This document shows positions 1 to 4,253 of a stretch of DNA of 5,227 bases, in pieces. The stretch covers positions 1 to 5,227 of the forward strand of contig JAKSOM010000077.1 of the NCBI GenBank assembly GCA_024405585.1, given 5' to 3'. The position numbers were made by a program, and so were the translations under genes. Source of the DNA: Acidaminococcaceae bacterium (GTDB lineage Bacteria; Bacillota; Negativicutes; Acidaminococcales; Acidaminococcaceae). Each line of letters begins with the position of its first letter. The first letter of the stretch is position 1. Under the pieces are notes generated by a model. That model saw only the letters and a program-made list of their open reading frames with translations, ran no database searches and was not told where the DNA came from.

Positions 1-773
1 CCTGCCACGGTCTTGGCTTCCTGCTCCGCCAAAGGCCCCACAAACACGGAAACTTTAGACCCGTCAACGGCTGTAACATAAAGAAATTCAATATCAATCC
101 TGGCATCACGGCCAAAAGCACTGGGTTTACGGATTTTCTTAATCTTGCCCAGACCGTTTGCCCCTTTCGGCAACACCAAAACATCATTAACGTACAGATT
201 GTCCGCTGCTTTGAAACGAACCTCATCGCCAACCTTGTTGTTTCTGCTGCTGAACTCATCCGTAAACTGAATCTTCAACAAGCTGTCCTTGGGCAAAGTC
301 ACCGTCTTCACCGGCACCACCCCGTCCGCATAGGCGGTCAGCTTCAACAGATTATCCAAACGGATCGCATAGGACCCGCTGGAAGGGGTACCGTTCAGCA
401 TGGTCTCCGCCTCCTCTATCCGGCTACGGACGGGCTCCCCGCTCATACTTTCCTTCAACCGCCACTCCACCACATTCAGCTTGGTAATGAAGCTCGCCTC
501 CCCGGTACTGGGGGTTCCGATCAAATATTCATACATACGGGTCACCCTGTCCAACACCGGATCCGATGTGGCAATGCCGTAAACATCATTTTCAATAACA
601 TCCATACGCTGAATCAAACTCCCACCCTGCACATTACCATAGAGCATCAATTCCACTTTTTCCAACTTTTGGCTGTTACTAAGACCGGTACCGGTTGCCG
701 CCAAAGCCATATTGGGTAACATCATGGTCACACTAAAAATTAAACTCATCACAAAACTCAATATCTTTTTCAT
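1..773 (-). CDS. Secreted repeat-containing protein of unknown function (3' end outside window)
   Basis: An open frame runs from an ATG at 773-771 off the left edge, giving 257 complete codons and no stop. The start is supported by a strong AGGAGG six bases upstream. Residues 1-26 form a Sec signal peptide (MKK, hydrophobic core, likely cleavage after ALA). Residues 36-146 hold three degenerate repeats of about 30-38 residues, at roughly 36-66, 75-112 and 114-146. Each has the pattern R/K-hydrophobic-x-x-x-E, then L-x-G, a Gly/Ser-rich turn, and R/K-L/M-D/N. Residues 158-248 look like a beta-rich module (VGDEVRFKAADN, then LPKGANGLGKI, then VTAVDGSKV) of a kind seen in other secreted bacterial proteins. 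The mature protein is therefore probably periplasmic or envelope-associated. I do not recognise a named family, and function is unknown. It is divergent from the DUF535 gene. Confidence 0.85.
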   Translation of the reverse strand, partial: MKKILSFVMSLIFSVTMMLPNMALAATGTGLSNSQKLEKVELMLYGNVQGGSLIQRMDVIENDVYGIATSDPVLDRVTRMYEYLIGTPSTGEASFITKLNVVEWRLKESMSGEPVRSRIEEAETMLNGTPSSGSYAIRLDNLLKLTAYADGVVPVKTVTLPKDSLLKIQFTDEFSSRNNKVGDEVRFKAADNLYVNDVLVLPKGANGLGKIKKIRKPSAFGRDARIDIEFLYVTAVDGSKVSVFVGPLAEQEAKTVA

Positions 774-778
774 GATTC

Positions 779-784
779 CCTCCT
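779..784 (-). promoter_or_regulatory. Shine-Dalgarno site of the secreted repeat protein
   Basis: AGGAGG on the minus strand, five bases before the ATG at 773. It fixes the start of this gene. Confidence 0.8.
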
Positions 785-799
785 ACTAATTGTGGTTTT

Positions 800-828
800 A
801 TTATACTACAAGCACAACATTATGTACA
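800..828 (-). promoter_or_regulatory. Putative sigma-70-type promoter of the secreted repeat protein
   Basis: On the minus strand a perfect -10 TATAAT (805-800) lies 17 bp downstream of TGTACA (828-823), which matches four of six -35 consensus bases. Transcription would begin near 793, leaving a short leader with the AGGAGG site. This is predicted from sequence only. Confidence 0.6.
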
Positions 829-836
829 GATGTTAT

Positions 837-865
837 TTGAAAAAAAAAGCGTTGTGGTGTATAAT
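837..865 (+). promoter_or_regulatory. Putative sigma-70-type promoter of the DUF535 gene
   Basis: TTGAAA (837-842), a 17-bp spacer beginning with an A-run, then a perfect TATAAT (860-865). The predicted start of transcription (about 871-873) lies only a few bases before the ATG at 876, so the message would be leaderless or nearly so. The -35 box is separated from the -35 of the opposite promoter by only 8 bp. Confidence 0.6.
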
Positions 866-875
866 GACAAACATC

Positions 876-1769
876 ATGGATATTATTGAGTATTGTGGCA
901 AAAAACTCTACCAACTTAATTACTGGAAGGAACAGAAACGCTATCTTTTCTATCGTTTCCGCTGCTGGCGCAGAAAAAACGACATCAAAAGATTGGTAGA
1001 TTTCTTCAATGCCAATCCCCTGCGGGCGCAACTTCCCTGGGGCAATCCCTCCTTCATTGAACAGGCCACCCGAAGATTCTTCTATCACGGTTCCACCTGG
1101 GAAGAACGCATCTCCCTCATTGAAAAACATGTGGAAATACTGGAAGCCAAACTGACCCCTGAAACCTTGAGCCGGATCTATGTTAAAGGGGAACCCATCA
1201 CCCTGTGGCAGGAGGAATGCCTGGGCCGGACCATAAAAGCAAATCTGGTCTTCGGTGCCGGTCAACGCAAAGAGGGCTGCCTGAGTTTGTCCATCCTGTT
1301 TGATGACACCTGGCTCTACCAAATCATCTTTTGGGTCAGCGGCAGCATCGAATCTCCCCGCATCTCTGTTGGAGCCATTCAGGGACTGTTAAACGGTGCA
1401 GAAATCATCAAAAATCTCACCAAGGCCTACTTCGGCTACAGAACCAAAAATCTGGTGTTCTGGTGTCTCCGCTGCTTTGCGGAGGAATTGGGCTGCAACG
1501 AAATTTGGGGCGTAACCAACCAGGGGTACTATGCCCAAAACGGTATCCGCATTGACCGCAAGTTGAAAACCGATTTTGCAGAATTCTGGCGTGAATGTGA
1601 AGGCAGTCCCGCCTCCGACCCGCGTTTCTACTCCATGCCCATCCGGGAACACCGCAAATCCATGGAGGAGTTAAAGCCATCCAAACGTGCCCAACACCGC
1701 AAACGTTTCGCCAAACTGGACGAAATAAAACAAAGCATACACACAAATATGGCTAAAATGAAGCAATAA
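876..1769 (+). CDS. DUF535 family (VirK/YbjX-like) protein
   Basis: A 297-residue protein with the features of DUF535. A basic, aromatic N-terminal region (residues 20-45) is followed by a helical segment. Next come LVFGAGQRKEG (124-134), a beta-rich stretch LSLSILFDDTWLYQIIFWV (136-154) and VGAIQGL (165-171). The signature region follows: IIKNLTKAYFGYRTKNLVFW (177-196), then ELGCNEIWGVTNQGYY (204-219). VirK/YbjX relatives in enterobacteria are linked with virulence and antimicrobial-peptide resistance, but no biochemical activity is established, so a specific role here is inference. Start choice is uncertain. The frame is open from an ATG at 792, and ATG codons also occur at 822, 864 and 876. 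None has a clear ribosome site. I chose 876 because 792, 822 and 864 lie upstream of or inside the predicted promoter. The C-terminus is highly basic. The gene ends inside a two-way terminator. Confidence 0.85.
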   Translation: MDIIEYCGKKLYQLNYWKEQKRYLFYRFRCWRRKNDIKRLVDFFNANPLRAQLPWGNPSFIEQATRRFFYHGSTWEERISLIEKHVEILEAKLTPETLSRIYVKGEPITLWQEECLGRTIKANLVFGAGQRKEGCLSLSILFDDTWLYQIIFWVSGSIESPRISVGAIQGLLNGAEIIKNLTKAYFGYRTKNLVFWCLRCFAEELGCNEIWGVTNQGYYAQNGIRIDRKLKTDFAEFWRECEGSPASDPRFYSMPIREHRKSMEELKPSKRAQHRKRFAKLDEIKQSIHTNMAKMKQ

Positions 1770-1806
1770 AAAAGCCCGCCTCCGGCGGGCTTTTTTATTG
1801 CTTCAT
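1758..1806. terminator. Bidirectional rho-independent terminator in a perfect 23-bp inverted repeat
   Basis: The arms 1758-1780 and 1784-1806 are exact reverse complements around a 3-base loop (1781-1783). The core is GCCCGCC/GGCGGGC flanked by A6 and T6 runs, so it can terminate transcription from either side. It serves the DUF535 gene (stop 1767-1769) and the convergent four-gene operon (last stop at 1805-1803). Both stop codons lie within the arms. Confidence 0.93.
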
Positions 1807-2366
1807 CTCTCTTTAACTTTGGCGATATTGGAAAACATCCGGCGTACCAAACGTCCCCAACTCTCCTGCACCAAATCGAACCGGCTCTCCAAAGTTGCAT
1901 CATATATCCTGTCATCCACATAATTCCTGCTCTCGAACTTGCCCGTCAAACGGTTGTAGGTCACAACCTTGGCCTTCACATCCATCTGCATATTGGTCTC
2001 ATGCACTGACTTCTGCACCGGCTTACGGCCGTAATTCGTAAGCATGGCCGCCACAAGAATATCCACCTTGCTGCGTTTGGAAACCTTCAGCATCTGCTCC
2101 TTGGTGGGCAGCTTGCCGAAGGTCAGTTCCTCCTCCACCGCATGACGCAGCCGGGCATTATCCACCAAAACATAGCCGGGGCTCTTCTTCAGAATGCCCA
2201 TGGCCTCATTATAAAAAATCGCATTGGGCACCTGCTCATCCCCCTTGGTATTGAACTCCACCGCATTGACCAAAGGCACAATGGCAATGGTGGCCGCCTC
2301 ACACCTGGCCGCCACAACCCCGAACACCAACACCGCCATCAACAAAATTGATTTAATATACTTCAT
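1803..2366 (-). CDS. Secreted protein, paralogue B (possible CsgG/LpoB-like fold)
   Basis: A 187-residue protein with a Sec signal peptide (about 1-25, cleavage after EAA). The mature part starts TIAIVPLVNAVEF, followed by NEAMGILKKSPGYVLVDNARLRHAVEE, then VDILVAAMLTNYG (about 102-114), a beta-rich VKAKVVTYNRLTG, and an acidic-aromatic end. The order beta-strand, helix, 'gy.lvd' strand, helix, 'vDilv' strand resembles the periplasmic CsgG/LpoB/TolB-N type alpha/beta domain. That fold assignment is inference and the function is unknown. By hand alignment about half the positions match the protein at 2932-3498, almost without gaps. The frame is open to a TTG at 2378, but the ATG at 2366 aligns with its paralogue's MK start and is preferred; only a weak GGTAG precedes it. 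It is the last gene of the operon, 22 bp after the DUF4160 gene. Confidence 0.85.
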   Translation of the reverse strand: MKYIKSILLMAVLVFGVVAARCEAATIAIVPLVNAVEFNTKGDEQVPNAIFYNEAMGILKKSPGYVLVDNARLRHAVEEELTFGKLPTKEQMLKVSKRSKVDILVAAMLTNYGRKPVQKSVHETNMQMDVKAKVVTYNRLTGKFESRNYVDDRIYDATLESRFDLVQESWGRLVRRMFSNIAKVKER

Positions 2367-2388
2367 CATTTCTACCAACTTTCAAAAA

Positions 2389-2667
2389 CTAACAATAAAA
2401 ACGAACTTCATTATGAAATTCATGCCACAATCTAATAATCTCAAATGACCTTGCCTCAATAACGGCCATCAAATCCCTCAGCACACGCTCCGGTATTTTT
2501 GACCGGTTGTTTGCCAGCAAACACCTTCCGCTTTCCGTAATCCAAACCTTGGTGGCATTTGCCGAAGGAACCCCATCCGTAATATGCACGTGGATTGGCT
2601 CCAACGGTTCACTTTCGTTTGACCAAAAATAGACCAAATAGCCGGCAATTCTAAAAATTTGCGGCAT
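2389..2667 (-). CDS. DUF4160 domain protein
   Basis: A 92-residue protein matching the DUF4160 family: MPQIFRIAGYLVYFW at the N-terminus, the conserved EPIHVHI (23-29), TKVWI (39-43), LANNRSKIP (51-59), and a C-terminal LWHEFHNEVRFY (80-91). Family members are small cytoplasmic proteins of unsettled function, often found in two-gene cassettes with another small protein and suspected of being toxin-antitoxin-like. The ATG at 2667 is chosen over a TTG at 2691 because AGGGGGG (2682-2676) lies 8 bases before it and homologues begin MPxI. The start overlaps the end of the upstream 94-residue gene by 17 bp, implying translational coupling. No catalytic role can be assigned. Confidence 0.85.
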   Translation of the reverse strand: MPQIFRIAGYLVYFWSNESEPLEPIHVHITDGVPSANATKVWITESGRCLLANNRSKIPERVLRDLMAVIEARSFEIIRLWHEFHNEVRFYC

Positions 2668-2935
2668 TGCCAATTCCCCCCTGCCGGGCAAACTGAATCA
2701 CAAGATGGCTGGTTGACTTGACTATATCCCTGAGAATTTCCATTTCATCGGACGTGAACCCTTCTACCTTTTCCCAACGGTACTCCGGCAAATAACAATA
2801 TGCCGACTTAAACCCAAGATGTACCGGCTTCTCTATATACACCTTCACCGTCTCCCTGCCTTCATCGTCATGCAATATATCCGAATACACCATTTCTGTC
2901 CCATCATTGAGTTCCAGAAACTTATGCATCATCAT
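2651..2935 (-). CDS. Conserved hypothetical protein, partner of the DUF4160 gene
   Basis: A 94-residue soluble protein with no signal peptide or membrane segment. Visible features are KFLELNDGTEMVYSDI (5-20), a strand VKVYIEKP (30-37), CYLPEYRWEKVEGFT (47-61), and a helix EMEILRDIVKSTSHLVIQFAR (64-84) ending GGIGNAANF. From memory, proteins of this pattern lie beside DUF4160 genes in gut Firmicutes; I know no assigned function. The ATG at 2935 overlaps the upstream stop in an ATGA, and two more ATG codons follow at 2932 and 2929. AGGAG (2943-2939) is 3, 6 or 9 bases from them, so starting at the second or third ATG may be more natural. Its 3' end overlaps the DUF4160 gene by 17 bp. A role as the partner or antidote of the DUF4160 protein is inference. 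Confidence 0.75.
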   Translation of the reverse strand: MMMHKFLELNDGTEMVYSDILHDDEGRETVKVYIEKPVHLGFKSAYCYLPEYRWEKVEGFTSDEMEILRDIVKSTSHLVIQFARQGGIGNAANF

Positions 2936-3498
2936 CTGCTCCTAACTTTTGTCACCCGGTCAAACTCCTGCCGCACCAGACGGGTCCAACACTCCTGCAC
3001 AGGATCCCAACGGCTGGAGAACACCTCGTCAATTTCGGAATCGTCCACACAGGGCTTCTTAACATACTCCCCGGTCAAACGGTTGTAGGTAACCATATTG
3101 GCCTTCACCCGCATCTTCATGGTACGGCTGTCCGTCCTGCCCCCGTCCAACATATCATAATCGTAATCCGTCAGTTCCATGGCAAAAACAATATCCACAT
3201 TACCCTTCTTGCAGATGGCCGCCAGCTGCTCACGGGTGGGCAGTTTATAAGGGTCAACATTATCCTCGATGGCATGACGCACACGGGCATTTTCCGAAAG
3301 GGTATATCCGGGTTTTTTCTTCAAGATATTCACCGCTTCATTAATGAAAATCAGGTTAGGCACCCGCTCCTCCTCCACCGTATTGAACTCCACCTTGTTA
3401 ATCAGAGGGATTATCGCCACCGTAGCGGCCTCAACCTTCAGGGCTGCCGCACTGAACAGCAGCACTGCCGCCATGCACAAATATTTCAGAACTTTCAT
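2932..3498 (-). CDS. Secreted protein, paralogue A (possible CsgG/LpoB-like fold)
   Basis: A 188-residue protein with a Sec signal peptide (1-25, ending VEAA). The mature part starts TVAIIPLINKVEFNT, followed by INEAVNILKKKPGYTLSENARVRHAIED, VDIVFAMELTDYDYD, a Gly/Arg/Asp loop, RVKANMVTYNRLTG, and C-terminal SRWDPVQECWTRLVRQEF. The shared VTYNRLTG, VDD and VQE-W-RLVR blocks make it a clear paralogue of the product of 1803-2366, with one extra residue in the loop. The fold suggestion is inference and the function is unknown. The ATG at 3498 has AAGGAG five bases upstream; a GTG at 3504 is too close to that site. It is the first gene of the four-gene operon, and its TGA overlaps the next ATG by 4 bp. 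Confidence 0.85.
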   Translation of the reverse strand: MKVLKYLCMAAVLLFSAAALKVEAATVAIIPLINKVEFNTVEEERVPNLIFINEAVNILKKKPGYTLSENARVRHAIEDNVDPYKLPTREQLAAICKKGNVDIVFAMELTDYDYDMLDGGRTDSRTMKMRVKANMVTYNRLTGEYVKKPCVDDSEIDEVFSSRWDPVQECWTRLVRQEFDRVTKVRSR

Positions 3499-3503
3499 AA
3501 ACA

Positions 3504-3509
3504 CTCCTT
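3504..3509 (-). promoter_or_regulatory. Shine-Dalgarno site of paralogue A
   Basis: AAGGAG on the minus strand, five bases before the ATG at 3498. It decides that start over the GTG at 3504. Confidence 0.75.
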
Positions 3510-3519
3510 ACAATCAAGT

Positions 3520-3549
3520 ATTATACGTTACTATTTTACCACGTGCCAC
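3520..3549 (-). promoter_or_regulatory. Putative promoter of the four-gene operon
   Basis: A perfect -10 TATAAT (3525-3520) follows a weak -35 GTGGCA (3549-3544, four of six consensus bases) with an 18-bp spacer. It lies between the toxin remnant and paralogue A. No clear terminator separates this operon from the toxin-antitoxin genes, so read-through from upstream is also possible. Confidence 0.5.
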
Positions 3550-3583
3550 AAATTTTTGCAACGAAATTTTCTCGATAATATCT

Positions 3584-3607
3584 CTACTTGAACAGGTCGC
3601 TGTGGGT
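3584..3607 (-). other. Cut-off 3' coding remnant of the YafQ toxin
   Basis: Directly after the TGA at 3610-3608 the same frame continues with codons for THSDLFK and then TAG (3586-3584). This is the conserved YafQ C-terminus that would follow RTG. With the TGA read as Gly (GGA) the protein would be 91 residues, a normal YafQ length, with His86 and Phe90 matching the E. coli catalytic His87 and Phe91. Confidence 0.85.
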
Positions 3608-3859
3608 TCACGTACGGGTAAATGTCAAAGTTACACGCTCTTTATCCCTCAGATAAACCATAATCCAATCCGCCGTTATATGGCACTCGTAGGCATTGGC
3701 AAATCTGCCGCTAAGCGTATGCTCACGATACTGAGCCGGCAAAGGATTGCCGGTTGCTAAAAGCCGAATTGCCGCATTCAGCAATGACATATCATATTTT
3801 CGCTTCTCCAACAACTTGACATCACGCTTGAAGGAATTCTTAAAGATTAACCTAAGCAT
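3608..3859 (-). CDS. yafQ: YafQ-family mRNA interferase toxin, truncated by an in-frame TGA
   Basis: The open frame gives 83 residues of a RelE/YafQ-type ribosome-dependent endoribonuclease, the toxin of a type II module. Visible family residues are the FKRDVKLLEKR helix (10-20), LPAQYREHTLSG with His47, ECHITADWIMVY with His60, Asp64 and Trp65, and FTRT with Arg82. These match E. coli YafQ His50, His63, Asp67, Trp68 and Arg83. The frame stops at TGA (3610-3608) where the family has Gly in RTGTHxxLF. The lost tail (THSDLFK) holds the His and Phe needed for RNA cleavage, so the product is probably inactive unless the stop is read through. The change is one base from GGA. The start overlaps the antitoxin stop by 8 bp, the usual coupling. 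It is best regarded as a recent pseudogene or a detoxified toxin; a sequencing error is possible. Confidence 0.88.
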   Translation of the reverse strand: MLRLIFKNSFKRDVKLLEKRKYDMSLLNAAIRLLATGNPLPAQYREHTLSGRFANAYECHITADWIMVYLRDKERVTLTFTRT

Positions 3860-4124
3860 ACAAATCCCTCAAAAATTCATCCACATCCTCATAGGCCTTG
3901 CTGCAACCTATCCCCTTTTCCGCCTCTTTCAATGCCGCCGCTGTTTCGTAGTTCAACTCCCTATCCGGAATCACACTGAAGGGCAACTCATTGCGATTAA
4001 GACATTGACGCAAAAACAACTGAATCCCCTGGCTCAAGCTCATGCCACAGGAACGGAAAAAATCACTGCTCTCCTCCTTCAAAAGTTTTGGCATGCGTAT
4101 TGCTACCACTGCTGTATCTTCCAT
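3852..4124 (-). CDS. dinJ: RelB/DinJ-family antitoxin
   Basis: A 90-residue antitoxin of a type II module. It neutralises the YafQ toxin and represses its own promoter as a ribbon-helix-helix dimer. Residues 4-10 (TAVVAIR) form the DNA-contacting strand. They are followed by helices MPKLLKEESSDFFRSCG and the family hallmark MSLSQGIQLFLRQCLNRNELPFSV (28-51). The acidic, Tyr-rich C-terminus (YEDVDEFLRDLY) is the likely toxin-wrapping part. The ATG at 4124 is chosen over GTG 4133 and ATG 4130 because AGAGGTGAT lies just before it at proper spacing. Upstream is a palindromic operator over the promoter. The gene looks intact although its toxin is broken, which fits the order of decay in which losing the toxin first is harmless. 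Confidence 0.9.
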   Translation of the reverse strand: MEDTAVVAIRMPKLLKEESSDFFRSCGMSLSQGIQLFLRQCLNRNELPFSVIPDRELNYETAAALKEAEKGIGCSKAYEDVDEFLRDLYA

Positions 4125-4128
4125 TTTC

Positions 4129-4137
4129 ATCACCTCT
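4129..4137 (-). promoter_or_regulatory. Shine-Dalgarno site of the antitoxin
   Basis: AGAGGTGAT on the minus strand, four bases before the ATG at 4124. It is close to the full anti-16S complement and sets the start. Confidence 0.7.
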
Positions 4138-4144
4138 TATTATG

Positions 4145-4174
4145 ATTATAATGCAAATGTTGATAAAAAGTCAA
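4145..4174 (-). promoter_or_regulatory. Promoter of the dinJ-yafQ locus
   Basis: TTGACT (4174-4169) as -35, an 18-bp spacer, and a perfect TATAAT (4150-4145) as -10. The -35 box and most of the spacer lie within the palindrome at 4154-4180, so a bound repressor would block polymerase. Confidence 0.75.
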
Positions 4175-4180
4175 CATTTG
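4154..4180. promoter_or_regulatory. Palindromic operator of the toxin-antitoxin locus
   Basis: A perfect inverted repeat: CAAATGTTGA (4154-4163), a 7-base spacer, and TCAACATTTG (4171-4180). It covers the -35 box and most of the spacer of the promoter, the expected place for autorepression by a ribbon-helix-helix DinJ antitoxin with or without toxin. Binding is inferred from position and symmetry. Confidence 0.75.
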
Positions 4181-4207
4181 TTGTAGAAATGAATAATAAG
4201 ATTCCAC

Positions 4208-4238
4208 AAAAAAATCCCGCCTTGCGGCGGGATTTTTT
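4208..4238. terminator. Rho-independent terminator after the porin gene
   Basis: The stem TCCCGCC (4215-4221) and GGCGGGA (4226-4232) encloses a 4-base loop, with A7 (4208-4214) and T6 (4233-4238) runs outside. Read on the minus strand the loop is GCAA, a stable GNRA tetraloop, and the A-run becomes the U-tract. It lies 15 bp beyond the porin stop and insulates the toxin-antitoxin promoter. Confidence 0.92.
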
Positions 4239-4253
4239 GAATATCCTCTGTTA

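Noticed and set aside
801..1322. Long minus-strand open frame (173 aa) opposite the DUF535 gene
   Set aside because: It is antisense to a well-supported family protein, lacks recognisable motifs and a ribosome site, and would cover the divergent promoters.
2142..2351. Small plus-strand open frames opposite paralogue B
   Set aside because: Low-complexity His/Asn/Gln-rich translations typical of antisense frames, with no ribosome site.
3562..3574. Short AT-rich symmetry CGAAATTTTCTCG as a terminator of the toxin gene
   Set aside because: The stem would be only about three base pairs at the ends with an AT-only middle and no U-tract after it, so it is not a credible terminator.
3608..3610. TGA in yafQ as a selenocysteine codon
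   Set aside because: The family has Gly at this position, not Cys, and I see no convincing selenocysteine-insertion hairpin just downstream. A nonsense change is simpler.
3344..3760. Plus-strand open frame of 138 aa across the paralogue A start and toxin gene
   Set aside because: It runs antisense over two supported genes and their regulatory gap, and its sequence shows no family features.
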